A DNA stretch of 64,000 nucleotides from Phenylobacterium sp. (lineage in GTDB: Bacteria > Pseudomonadota > Alphaproteobacteria > Caulobacterales > Caulobacteraceae): positions 1 through 64,000 of the forward strand of contig NZ_JANXWD010000003.1 in NCBI RefSeq assembly GCF_025351295.1, in the 5' to 3' direction. Each line of letters starts with the position of its first letter. Within the stretch, counting starts at the first letter, position 1. Below the pieces are notes generated by a model, which saw nothing but the letters and a program-made list of their open reading frames with translations, was not told the DNA's origin and did no database searches. Of this stretch, positions 44,151 to 52,975 are shown one piece after another. Position numbers and translations under genes: made by a program.

Positions 44151-45530
44151 TCAGGCGGCGCACTCGACCTTGTCGAGGCGGTCCTCGTCGAGGTTGTAGG
44201 CCATCAGCGCGCACATGCCGGCAAGCGTGATCACCGCCGGCACCCAGGCCATGATGAAGCGGATCGCCGCCAGCGCGCTCTCGGGCTGGACCACCGTCGG
44301 GCCGCGCGACTGGACATAACCCGACGCGCCCAGCATCGCCCCGACCGCCGCCACCCCGATGGCGCCCGACAGCTTCTCGACCGTCGTGTAGAGGGCCGCG
44401 AAGATCCCTTCCCGACGCAGTCCGGTGCGGCGGAAGTCGTACTCCATGGTGTCGGGCAGCATCGACTGGCCCATCCGGATGACACCCGCGCCACTGACGC
44501 CGATGAACACGCCTCGCAGATAGACCAGCCCCAGCGGCTCGCCATGACCGGCGAACTGCCAGCTCATCCAGGCCGGGACGGCGATCGCCAGCGCGATCAT
44601 GAAGGTCCACTTCTTCCCGATCCGCCGGCTGAGCATCAGCCACAGCGCCGGCGTGGCCAGCATCATCCCGGACTGGCAGAGGAAATAGGCGCCCAGCACA
44701 CTGTTGGGCGCCCCCATGATCCGCTGAAAGAAGAAGGGGAAGATCGCCTGGGTCCCCAGCGACATCAGGGTGATGAACTTGACCAGCACCAGGATCACGA
44801 ATGGCCGGTTCGACAGGCCCGAGGAGAGCTGCTCGGCGAAGCTGTGATGCGAGACCATCCGCACGGTCGTGGGCGCCCGCGCCGTGCCGATGAAGGTGAC
44901 GATCCCAGCCCCGATGACGATGGGCGCGAAGAGGCCCGCCATGGCGGCGTAGGCGGCCGGGCCGCCGCCGAACAGGTCCAGGAGCACCGGCCCCAGGACC
45001 GTGGCGATCATGATCGACAGGCCTACGGCGTAGACCCGCCAGCTCATCAGCTCGGTGCGCTCGTGATAGGTGCGGGTCATCTCGCCCGGCATGGCCATGT
45101 AGGGGATGTTGAAGACGCTGTAGGCCGTCGCGTAGAACAGCAGGGCCAGGGTCATGTAGACGAGCCGCGAAGAGCCGCTGGCGAAACTGGGCGCGGCGAA
45201 GATCGCAACGATGGAGATCGCCAGCAGGATTGCGCCGCCGATCAGGTAGGGCCGGCGCCGCCCCCAGCGACTGTTGGTCCGGTCGCTGATAACGCCCATG
45301 CCGACATCGCCGAACACGTCGTAGAGCTTGGAGATGGCGATCAATGAGGCTGCCACGCCGGCCGCCAGTCCGTAGACGTCGGTCAGATAGCGCAGCAGCA
45401 GGGCGTTGGTGGCCGACAGCACCGTGACCGGGCCCAGGGTCCCGATGCCCCAGGCGATCATCATCGGCCGGGTGAGCGGCTGGGCCTTCCGTGCCTCCGC
45501 GGCGCCGGCGTCGACAGTCGTGGTGGTCAT
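44151..45530 (-). CDS. GPH/MelB-type cation symporter (MFS superfamily)
   Basis: 459 aa, about 12 membrane segments. The cation-binding and loop motif 'SKLYDVFGDVGMGVISDRTNSRWGRRRPYLIGG' is the MelB/GPH signature. These carriers import glycosides, pentosides or hexuronides with Na+ or H+, and relatives transport other organic substrates. It is convergent with the FAD/hydrolase/cupin group and divergent from an IclR regulator. A glycosidic natural product could be the cargo, but this is inference. Confidence 0.9.
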   Translation of the reverse strand: MTTTTVDAGAAEARKAQPLTRPMMIAWGIGTLGPVTVLSATNALLLRYLTDVYGLAAGVAASLIAISKLYDVFGDVGMGVISDRTNSRWGRRRPYLIGGAILLAISIVAIFAAPSFASGSSRLVYMTLALLFYATAYSVFNIPYMAMPGEMTRTYHERTELMSWRVYAVGLSIMIATVLGPVLLDLFGGGPAAYAAMAGLFAPIVIGAGIVTFIGTARAPTTVRMVSHHSFAEQLSSGLSNRPFVILVLVKFITLMSLGTQAIFPFFFQRIMGAPNSVLGAYFLCQSGMMLATPALWLMLSRRIGKKWTFMIALAIAVPAWMSWQFAGHGEPLGLVYLRGVFIGVSGAGVIRMGQSMLPDTMEYDFRRTGLRREGIFAALYTTVEKLSGAIGVAAVGAMLGASGYVQSRGPTVVQPESALAAIRFIMAWVPAVITLAGMCALMAYNLDEDRLDKVECAA

Positions 45531-45575
45531 TCCTGGACTCGGCCTGAACTGCGGGTCACCTGGAGGCTAAGGTCG

Positions 45576-45612
45576 GGATTCGTCCAACGCCAATGTGCTC
45601 TGGGTCCAATCC
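45576..45612. promoter_or_regulatory. Candidate operator between GPH transporter and IclR regulator
   Basis: GGATTcGtCCA ... GGgtCcAATCC is an imperfect inverted repeat (outer arms GGATT/AATCC) in the 171-bp divergent region. Spacing and location fit a dimeric regulator such as the neighbouring IclR protein, but the match is modest. Confidence 0.3.
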
Positions 45613-45701
45613 TATGCGTGCAAGGTCGCTGGACCTTCCGGGCCGGGCGCGCAAATCCTGGGCCCTGGCGCGGCGGGCCGTGGCGTTGGGGGGAGACCGG
45701 A

Positions 45702-46478
45702 TTGGCGGCGTCACGCGGCGACCTGGAGCTGACCTCCCTCAAGCGCGGCCTGCGCGCGCTGATCATGCTGACCCGCCGGCGGATGATGACCATCTCGGAA
45801 GCCGCGCGGCAGCTGGGCCTGCCGCGGACCACGGCCGAGCGCATCATGGTGACGCTGGAGCGGGAACAGTTCCTGGTCCGCGACCCGGACACCAAGCTCT
45901 ATTCCCTGGCGCCCCGGGTGTCGGCCCTGGCCGGGGCGTTCTCGTCGGAAGACCGGATGATCCACGTCGCGCGGCCGATCCTATTCGACAAGACCCGGGA
46001 AATCGGCTGGCCGCTGGCGATCGCGACATCGCTGGGCGACCAGATGAGCGTGCGCATCACCACCGATCCGGCCACCTCGCTCGGTCTGCACAAGCGCCAC
46101 GTGGGCAGCGAGATCGCGATCGCCGCGTCCAGCAGCGGGATCGTGCTGCTGGCCTTCCTCGCTGACGCCGAGCGGGAGGAGAAGATCGCGATGCTGGCGC
46201 AGAGCCGCGACCCCGCCCAGGCGTTGGCCCGCGACCGGCGCGCCCTGGACGGCTATCTCGCCGCCGCGCGGCGCGACGGCTACAGCATCGGTCCCGACCT
46301 GGGCAAAGAGCGCGCGCTCAGCGTGCCGCTGTTCGACCACGGCCGCATCCGCGGCGTCCTTCTGATGATGTACATCGCCCGCGGCATCCCCGCGGACGCC
46401 CTCCAGACGCGCTTCGTCGGCGAACTGAAAGCGCTGGCGACCGTGATCGAGACCGCCGCGTTCGACATGTCCGACTGA
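45702..46478 (+). CDS. IclR family transcriptional regulator
   Basis: 258 aa from a TTG at 45702 with GGGGGGAG upstream, preferred over the ATG at 45618, whose extra residues are Trp/Arg/Gly-rich and lack family similarity. Winged helix: 'LTSLKRGLRALIMLTRRRMMTISEAARQLGLPRTTAERIMVTLE'. The effector domain contains 'KRHVGSEIAIAASSSGIVLLAFL'. Divergent from the GPH transporter, so it probably controls it. Confidence 0.88.
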   Translation: MAASRGDLELTSLKRGLRALIMLTRRRMMTISEAARQLGLPRTTAERIMVTLEREQFLVRDPDTKLYSLAPRVSALAGAFSSEDRMIHVARPILFDKTREIGWPLAIATSLGDQMSVRITTDPATSLGLHKRHVGSEIAIAASSSGIVLLAFLADAEREEKIAMLAQSRDPAQALARDRRALDGYLAAARRDGYSIGPDLGKERALSVPLFDHGRIRGVLLMMYIARGIPADALQTRFVGELKALATVIETAAFDMSD

Positions 46479-46488
46479 AGCCGATGGT

Positions 46489-47385
46489 TCAGTGGCCGAA
46501 GTGCTTGCGGATTCGGGCCAGCAGGTCGTTGCGATGGCGGGTGGCGAAGCCCAGTTGGCGGGTGACGATGCCGATGTCGGTCTGCTCGGCGGGGGCCTCG
46601 CAATCCAGGAACACCAGTTCGCCGCTGTCGATCTCGCGCAGCGCCACGTCGGGCGGAAGGACCGCCAGCAGGTCGGTCGAGGCGATGGACTGCTGGATCA
46701 GCGGCATGGAGTCGGTCTTCACCACCTGCACCGGCGCGTTCAGCCCGCGGGAGAAGAAATAGCCGATGAAGCTGCGCTGGAACCCCTCGCTGGTCAGCGT
46801 CGCCCATCGCGCGGCGGCGAGCTGCTCCGGCATGATCTCGCCCTGGCGCTGGGCCAGGGGATGAGACGTCCGGGCGACCACCCGGGAGTGATGTTCACGC
46901 AGCCGCTCGATAACGATGTCCGGGTCATCGTCGATCTGGCCGAGGAGACCGAATACGAAATCGATCGATCCGACCTTCAGATCGGCGATCAGGTCGAGAT
47001 AGCCGCCGGACTTCACGCTGATCCGGATGCCGGGATAGCTGGTGTTCAGATCGGCCAGGATCTGGGGAATGAAATAGTAGCTGTAGTTCTGGGTGACGCC
47101 GAAGTTGACCTCTCCGACCTCGCCCGCCTGAATGGAGCGGATCTCGTCGGCGCAGCGGGCCAGTTCGTTCATGACGATTCGCGCGTGCGGCAGGACCGCG
47201 AGGCCGAAGACCGTCGGCTCCACGCCCTTCGGCTTGCGCAGGAGGAGCTGCACGCCCAGCCGGTCCTCCAGGGCGCCGATGCTGCGGCTGAGCCCGGATT
47301 GCGAAATATTGCACTCGTCGGCCGCCCTCAGCAGGTTGCCGCATTCGACGGCAGCGATCAGGTGCTTGAGCTGCTGCACTTCCAA
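46489..47385 (-). CDS. LysR family transcriptional regulator
   Basis: 298 aa from a TTG at 47385 (GGGGGA upstream), giving the usual short lead 'EVQQLKHLIAAVECGNLLRAADECNISQSGLSRSIGALEDRLG' of the LysR HTH; the track's GTG adds 15 unlikely residues. The C-terminal co-inducer domain follows. It is transcribed in the same direction as the hydrolase at 47531-48349 (145 bp away) and convergent with the IclR gene. Its target is not divergent here, so it may act elsewhere or on the hydrolase promoter. Confidence 0.9.
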   Translation of the reverse strand: MEVQQLKHLIAAVECGNLLRAADECNISQSGLSRSIGALEDRLGVQLLLRKPKGVEPTVFGLAVLPHARIVMNELARCADEIRSIQAGEVGEVNFGVTQNYSYYFIPQILADLNTSYPGIRISVKSGGYLDLIADLKVGSIDFVFGLLGQIDDDPDIVIERLREHHSRVVARTSHPLAQRQGEIMPEQLAAARWATLTSEGFQRSFIGYFFSRGLNAPVQVVKTDSMPLIQQSIASTDLLAVLPPDVALREIDSGELVFLDCEAPAEQTDIGIVTRQLGFATRHRNDLLARIRKHFGH

Positions 47386-47530
47386 GGTGGGTCCCCCGGG
47401 GGAGTGACCCGATGTGCGTGCGAGATTCACGCGGCCCGCCCCGCTGTCACGATACCGTCTTGGGGGGGCATGGCAACTCGCGCCGCGGGGTCGGCGTGAC
47501 GCGGCCGGGGCCGATGCCCTCAGGCCGCCG

Positions 47531-48349
47531 CTAGGGGGCGGCCGGCGCCCTCAGGAATTCGTCCATGATCGTGGCCAGTTCGTCCGCCGCCACGTCGAAG
47601 ATGCCGTTCTCCAGATGCGGCATCTCCAGCAGCCGGCCGTTGGCGAGCGCGCCGGCGGCGCGGCGCGAGGCTTCGGCCAGGTGGTTGCGTGGGTTGATCA
47701 CCAGGGTCGGCTGCCGCACGCCGCCGAAGCAGTCGGCCACATCGAAGGTAAAGGCCGCCTCGTGGGCCCACCATCCCCGCGGGTAGGCGCGAAGCTCGTC
47801 GACGAAGTTGTCGAACCCGCGCGCCAGGCTGACGCCGGGCGCGCGGCGGGTGATGAAATAGTCCCACCGGTGCTGGAACTGCGCGAAATCCTCGCTGAGC
47901 CACGTCGGTTCGGCGAGCCGGACGCGCCAGGCCTCGCGCTCGGCGCCCAGGAAGTAGGGCACGCCGATCAGGATCAGCCGCGACACCTTGTCGGGACGCT
48001 GCCGGGCCAGCTCCGCCGCCACCAGGGCCCCGGTGTGATAGCCGAACAGGTCGACGCTGCCCGCCTCCGCCTCGTCGAAGGCCACCGCGATGGCGCGTGC
48101 GTAGCCCTCGATCGGCATCGGCTGCGGCGGGGGATCCGAGGCCCCGTAGCCCGGCGCATCGACCGCCACCACCCGCCGTCGCGGCGCCATAGCCTCTAGA
48201 AAGGGCGTGAAGCTGCGTCCCGAATAGGCCGTGGCGTGCAGACACCACAGGGGTCGCCCCCCGCTGCCTTCAAGAAGGATGCCGCCTTCGAGAAGGTGAA
48301 TCTGCTGTCCCGGCGGGCCGACATAGCGACCGGCAAGCCCGGCGTTCAC
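47531..48349 (-). CDS. Alpha/beta hydrolase-fold protein with His in the nucleophile elbow
   Basis: 272 aa, GTG start at 48349 with no clear ribosome site, so the start is tentative. 'VVAVDAPGYGASDPP' precedes the elbow 'LFGYHTGALVAAELA' with His105 where Ser is normal, the same G-x-H-x-G pattern as domain 1 of the two tandem hydrolases. 'EMPHLENGIFDVAADELA' holds a His near the usual catalytic position. Divergent from tannase copy 3. Activity unknown. Confidence 0.85.
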   Translation of the reverse strand: MNAGLAGRYVGPPGQQIHLLEGGILLEGSGGRPLWCLHATAYSGRSFTPFLEAMAPRRRVVAVDAPGYGASDPPPQPMPIEGYARAIAVAFDEAEAGSVDLFGYHTGALVAAELARQRPDKVSRLILIGVPYFLGAEREAWRVRLAEPTWLSEDFAQFQHRWDYFITRRAPGVSLARGFDNFVDELRAYPRGWWAHEAAFTFDVADCFGGVRQPTLVINPRNHLAEASRRAAGALANGRLLEMPHLENGIFDVAADELATIMDEFLRAPAAP

Positions 48350-48631
48350 GGGCGGGCCACGCTCAAGGCCGCGTGGGGACCTGCACGGTCATTGATCTCG
48401 AGGTTCGCGGAACGCGGCATGCCTACCGCCTAACAGCGCGCCCGACGCCCAGGCATCCGGTTTAAGTCATAGGCCGGCGCCGAAAAATCATGCCGGATCG
48501 CCGTGCTCCACGAGCAATCTAGCCGTGGGCAGGCCTGCCCACGCGTCGGGTTTCCCAGCCGCCGGCGGCGGCTGGGCATGGCGACAATGGGTCGAGGCGG
48601 AACCGCCGACGGTCAGAACAGGGGCGCGCGC

Positions 48632-50320
48632 ATGCATCGGAACCAGGTCTCGTCGTCCCGTTCGGCGCCGGTCATGGCGGCGCGAACGCTGGGCGCCCTG
48701 CTCGCCTCGGCGGCCGTGCTCGGTCCGGCGGTCGGTTGGGCCCAGACCACCCCGCCAGCCCCCAAGCCGGCGCCGGCGGCGGACGCGGCTTGTGCGGCGT
48801 TGCGGCCGACCCAGACGTTCTCGGACGTGGCCAACCGGCTGGCGCAGATCCCCGATGCGCCGACCAGCATCGTGTCGGCGCGGATCGTTCCGGCCGAGCG
48901 GGGCCTGCCGGAATACTGCCGCGTCGAAGGCCAGATCGCCCCCACCATCGGGTTCCTGCTGAAGCTGCCGACCAGCGGCTGGAACGGCAAGCTGATGATG
49001 GGCGGCTGCGGCGGGCCCTGCGGCCAGTACCTCAGCGACCGGCTCGATCCCGCCTTCGCGCGGCGCTACGCGGTGGTCTCGACCGATATGGGGCACAAGG
49101 GAATCGGCTGGGCGTTCGCCTACCAGAACCTGCAGGGGCAGATCGACTTCGGGTCGCGCGCCACCCACCTCACCGCCGTCGCGGCCAAGGAGATCATCGA
49201 CCTCTACTACGCCCGGCCCGCCAGCCTGGCCTACTTCAACGGCTGCTCGACCGGCGGCCGCCAGGGCATGGTGGAGGCCCAGCGGTTCCCCGAAGACTTC
49301 AACGGCATCATCGCCGGCGCTCCGCCCTATTTCGAGACCGGCGACACGCCGTTGTTCCTGTCCTGGGGCGCACGGGCGAACCTGGACGCGGACGGCAAGC
49401 CGATCCTGGACGCTGCCAAGCTGCCGCTGATCCATGAGGCGGTCCTGGCGGCGTGCGATCCCGGCAAGGGCGCGAAGGGCGGCATGCTGCTCAATCCGGC
49501 TGCCTGCGCCTGGGACCCGGCGTCGCTGGCCTGCAAGCCCGGCCAGGCGGCCGACGCCTGCCTCTCGGCGGCCGAGGTCGGGGTGGTGCGGAAGATCTAT
49601 GCCGGAGCGACGAACGCGAAGGGCCGCGCCCTCTACTTCGGCATGCCGCGCGGATCGGAACTGAACTGGGCCCCGGGCTTCGTCAACAGCGAGGGCCGAC
49701 CTGGGGACTATCTCTCCGGGTTCGGCGGCGCCGGCAATTCGCTGATGACCTACGGCGCGTTCTTCTATTCGCCGGGCCCGAAATATTCCGAACGCGACTT
49801 CGACTACGACCGCGACGTGCCTCGCCTGGCGGTCATCGAGGCGCTGTACAACGCCCAGAATCCCGATCTTCGCGCCTTCCGCGACGCGGGCGGCAAGCTG
49901 ATCCTGTACCATGGCTGGAACGACAACCAGATTCCGGCCGGCGCCAGCGTCGACTACTACGAAACCGCGACCCGCACCGCCGGCGGACCGGCGGCGACCC
50001 GCGCGTTCTTCCGGCTGTTCCTGCTGCCGGGCGTAGGCCACTGCCGCGGCGGTCCCGGCGGCAGCGAGGTGGACTGGATCTCCGCGCTCGAAGGCTGGGT
50101 CGAGAAGGGCGTCGCGCCGGACCAGGTGGTCGCCAATCGGATGAAGACCGAGCCCTTCCCCACGGTCGAGGTGGCGCCGGGCGAGACGGTCATCCAGTTT
50201 CCGCGCCATCCCCTCGACCCGTCGACGGTGACCAGTTCGCGGGTGGTGCTCGCCTATGCCGTGAGCCCGCCGCCGGCCGGGACGGCGACCGCGAAGCCCG
50301 CCAAGGGCGCGGCGCGTTGA
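48632..50320 (+). CDS. Secreted tannase/feruloyl esterase family protein (copy 3)
   Basis: 562 aa from the ATG at 48632 (another at 48674); the upstream ORF extension to 48503 is not convincing. Signal region 'ARTLGALLASAAVLGPAVGWAQT'. Family blocks: 'GGCGGPCGQYLSDRLD', elbow 'NGCSTGGRQGMVEAQRFP' with Cys-Ser, and 'GVGHCRGGPGGSEVDWISALEGWVEKG' with His-Cys. It is much closer to copy 1 than to copy 2. Its stop overlaps the TTG of the next secreted hydrolase (TTGA), so both are expressed together. Confidence 0.93.
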   Translation: MHRNQVSSSRSAPVMAARTLGALLASAAVLGPAVGWAQTTPPAPKPAPAADAACAALRPTQTFSDVANRLAQIPDAPTSIVSARIVPAERGLPEYCRVEGQIAPTIGFLLKLPTSGWNGKLMMGGCGGPCGQYLSDRLDPAFARRYAVVSTDMGHKGIGWAFAYQNLQGQIDFGSRATHLTAVAAKEIIDLYYARPASLAYFNGCSTGGRQGMVEAQRFPEDFNGIIAGAPPYFETGDTPLFLSWGARANLDADGKPILDAAKLPLIHEAVLAACDPGKGAKGGMLLNPAACAWDPASLACKPGQAADACLSAAEVGVVRKIYAGATNAKGRALYFGMPRGSELNWAPGFVNSEGRPGDYLSGFGGAGNSLMTYGAFFYSPGPKYSERDFDYDRDVPRLAVIEALYNAQNPDLRAFRDAGGKLILYHGWNDNQIPAGASVDYYETATRTAGGPAATRAFFRLFLLPGVGHCRGGPGGSEVDWISALEGWVEKGVAPDQVVANRMKTEPFPTVEVAPGETVIQFPRHPLDPSTVTSSRVVLAYAVSPPPAGTATAKPAKGAAR

Positions 50321-52143
50321 ACCGGCTCGTGACGGCCCTGAGGCTGCTGGCGGCGATCCTCGGCGGCCTGCTGGCCAGCGCGGCGTCCGCCGCGCCCGCG
50401 CCGCGCGACATCAACATCCAGATCATCGGGCTGCCGTCCGATCCTCCGGGGCGAACGCTGCTGGCGCCCGGCGGCGGGCGCGACCTGTCGCCGGCCATCC
50501 TGTTCACGCCCGCCGCCGGCCCGAATGTCTACGGCCCGGCGATCGTCATGCTGTCCACCGGCCCCGGGTCGAACCCCGGCCGCAGCGACGAGCCGTCGCG
50601 GTTCGCCGCCGAGCGCCTGGCACGGCGCGGCTACACTGTGCTCAGCCTCTATTCCCACCTGGAACGCGGCTATCCGCTGAACCGCTTCGAACAAACGCGC
50701 TACGACATCTCCGCGGCGCTGGACCTGCTGGAACGCATGGGGTTCGAGGACCTGGTGCTGGCCGGCCGCGGCTACGGCGCCATCGCGGCCGCCAACTACC
50801 TGGCTGAATCGGACGACGCCGCCCTGGCCACGCCCGATCGCCGGCGGGTGCGCGCCGCGGTGCTCATCGACCCGCTGACCGACGTGCGCGCCTTCGTGAG
50901 CTCCGGACTCTCAGGCCCCGACTACGACGCCAAGGTCGCCCAGGCGCGGGTGGACGTGGCGGCCGGGCGGGGGCTGATCCCCGGCGTGGTCGAGCCCGGC
51001 TACCATCCGCCCGAGCACGACGCGCCCTGGGTGGTCGCCGGCCGCTATGCGATGCCGGCCGAGGCGTTCCTGAACTATTTCGGGCCGGAGGCGCAGGCCC
51101 GCAACCTCTCCGCCCTGTCGCGGATTCCGATCCCCACACTGGGCCTGGTCAGCGCCGGCGATCCCTCGTCGTCGACCACGGTGCTGAAGGACCTGAAGCC
51201 GGCCAGGCCGGGGACGTTGGCGATCCAGTCAGAGCCGGCGGGCGACTTCGACACGCCCGCCGTGCAGGACCGGCTGACCGACGACCTGGCGGCCTGGCTG
51301 GCGAAACAGGGCCTGGGCGTGCGCCCGGCGGTCCGGACCAGCTTCGCCAGCATCCGGGCGGCGGACGGCCAGATCTTCACCGGCGTCCTCTACGCGCCCA
51401 TGGACGGCGGCAAGGACCGGCCGGCGTTCATCCTGCACCACGGGCTCAGCGAGGATACGATCCACTCCTCGACCCACTGGCTCGGCTGGCGGCTGGCCCA
51501 GGCGGGCTACGCCTCGCTGTCGGTGGCCAACCATTCCAGCGGCGTGACCGGCGCGACCATGACCGGCACCCTGGCGGAGGTGGCCGACGACACCGGCCGA
51601 TGGGCCGACTGGCTCGCCGCGCAGGGCTATCCCAGGCTGATCCTGCAGGGCCATTCCAACGGCGGGGTCCTGATCTCGAACTACATGAGCCTGACCCACG
51701 ACCGGCGCGTGGTCGGCATGGTCTACATGGCCCCCACCCTCGACACGCCGCGGTTCGCCCGCGAGACCCTGGGCGCGGCCGTCTATGCCCAGCAGGTGGA
51801 CGAGGCCAAGGCGGCGATCGCCCGCGGCGAAGGCGACACCCACCTGATGACCCAGGACAAGCTGCGCTTCGCCCGGCGGTTCCTGGACACCTCCGGGCCG
51901 GACTCGCGCGCCACCCATACCGAGCGGATCAAGGAGTTCGATACGCCGATGCTGGTGATCGCCGGCGCTGCGGACCCGCTGATGACCCGCGACCCGACGT
52001 TCATCGAGAGCTTCGTAAGGAACCATCCCGGACCGTCAGAGGTCCATTGGTACGAGGGCGGCAGCCACGGGATGAAGGAATCCAAGGACCGCGTGCGCGA
52101 CGACATCGTGGCCTGGACGCGCAAGATGTTCGGGGCGCGCTGA
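50317..52143 (+). CDS. Secreted two-domain alpha/beta hydrolase
   Basis: 608 aa, TTG start at 50317 (a GTG lies 12 nt later). Signal peptide 'VTALRLLAAILGGLLASAASAAPAP'. Domain 1 (about 40-320) has the hydrolase core but its elbow reads 'LAGRGYGAIAAANYL', with Gly instead of the nucleophile. Domain 2 (about 340-608) is intact: Ser in 'LQGHSNGGVLI', Asp in 'AGAADPLMTRD' and His in 'YEGGSHGMKE'. Translationally coupled to tannase copy 3, so it may act on the same polymer or its products in the periplasm. Confidence 0.85.
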   Translation: MNRLVTALRLLAAILGGLLASAASAAPAPRDINIQIIGLPSDPPGRTLLAPGGGRDLSPAILFTPAAGPNVYGPAIVMLSTGPGSNPGRSDEPSRFAAERLARRGYTVLSLYSHLERGYPLNRFEQTRYDISAALDLLERMGFEDLVLAGRGYGAIAAANYLAESDDAALATPDRRRVRAAVLIDPLTDVRAFVSSGLSGPDYDAKVAQARVDVAAGRGLIPGVVEPGYHPPEHDAPWVVAGRYAMPAEAFLNYFGPEAQARNLSALSRIPIPTLGLVSAGDPSSSTTVLKDLKPARPGTLAIQSEPAGDFDTPAVQDRLTDDLAAWLAKQGLGVRPAVRTSFASIRAADGQIFTGVLYAPMDGGKDRPAFILHHGLSEDTIHSSTHWLGWRLAQAGYASLSVANHSSGVTGATMTGTLAEVADDTGRWADWLAAQGYPRLILQGHSNGGVLISNYMSLTHDRRVVGMVYMAPTLDTPRFARETLGAAVYAQQVDEAKAAIARGEGDTHLMTQDKLRFARRFLDTSGPDSRATHTERIKEFDTPMLVIAGAADPLMTRDPTFIESFVRNHPGPSEVHWYEGGSHGMKESKDRVRDDIVAWTRKMFGAR

Positions 52144-52180
52144 GCCGGTCGGACCGCGGTCGCTGGGACGGGATCGTCGG

Positions 52181-52975
52181 ATGACGCGCGACGCGACGGG
52201 AGACTTGCAGTCCTTGAGCCGGGGGCTCGCCGCGCTCACCGCCCTCAACGAGCGCGGCCCGCTCTCGCTCGGCGACCTCAGCGCAATGCTGGCCCTGCCG
52301 CGCACGACCACCCGGCGGATCCTGACCACCCTGGTTGCCGAGAACTGCTGCCTGCGGCTGCCGAGCAGCCGGCTCTACGCCCTCGCCCCGGGGGTGCAAC
52401 GCCTGACCGGCGGCTACAGCGTCATCGACCGGATCACGGCGGCCTGCGTGCAGGTGCTGCCGGTGCTCAGCCAGGAGACCGGCTGGCCCGCCAGCCTGGC
52501 GATCCCGGACGGCCTGGTTATGCGGGTGCGGGTCTCGACGGATTTCGCCAGTCCGTTCGCCCTGGCCCGCATGCGCCCCGGCTACACCGCGCCCCAGGTC
52601 GAGACCACCACCGGCCTGCTCTACCTGGCCTCCCTGGACGCCGCGGAGGCCGCCCGGCGGCTGGACGAGATCTATGCCGCGGCCTGGCGTTCACCCCTGC
52701 GGTTCGCGCGCGACGAGGTCGAGCGCCTGATGGCGCGCGCGCGCCGCGACCACGCCCTGGTGCTGCAGCGACGCTTTCCCGAGGCCAGTCTCGGGGTCCC
52801 GCTCCGGATCGGCGGCCGGGTCGAAGGCGGCCTGGTCCTGCGCTATGTGCGCTCCGCCGTGCCGCTGGCCGAGGCGCGGTCGCGGCTGCTGCCGCGCCTG
52901 CGCGACGCCGCCGCGAGCGTGATCGCCTACGTCGCCGATCAGGCCGCGCGCAACGGCGCCGTGACCGGGTCGTAG
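52181..52975 (+). CDS. IclR family transcriptional regulator (MhpR-like)
   Basis: 264 aa. 'LQSLSRGLAALTALNERGPLSLGDLSAMLALPRTTTRRILTTLV' is the winged helix of the IclR branch that includes regulators of phenylpropionate breakdown. Effector domain residues about 80-255. It lies 37 bp after the secreted hydrolase on the same strand, so it may be in that operon. Its 3' end overlaps the convergent FAD monooxygenase by 37 bp. Confidence 0.9.
   Translation: MTRDATGDLQSLSRGLAALTALNERGPLSLGDLSAMLALPRTTTRRILTTLVAENCCLRLPSSRLYALAPGVQRLTGGYSVIDRITAACVQVLPVLSQETGWPASLAIPDGLVMRVRVSTDFASPFALARMRPGYTAPQVETTTGLLYLASLDAAEAARRLDEIYAAAWRSPLRFARDEVERLMARARRDHALVLQRRFPEASLGVPLRIGGRVEGGLVLRYVRSAVPLAEARSRLLPRLRDAAASVIAYVADQAARNGAVTGS

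Noticed and set aside
47393-47402. CCCCCGGGGG palindrome near the LysR start
   Set aside because: Probably base-composition chance plus the ribosome site for the TTG start; too short and GC-rich to call an operator.
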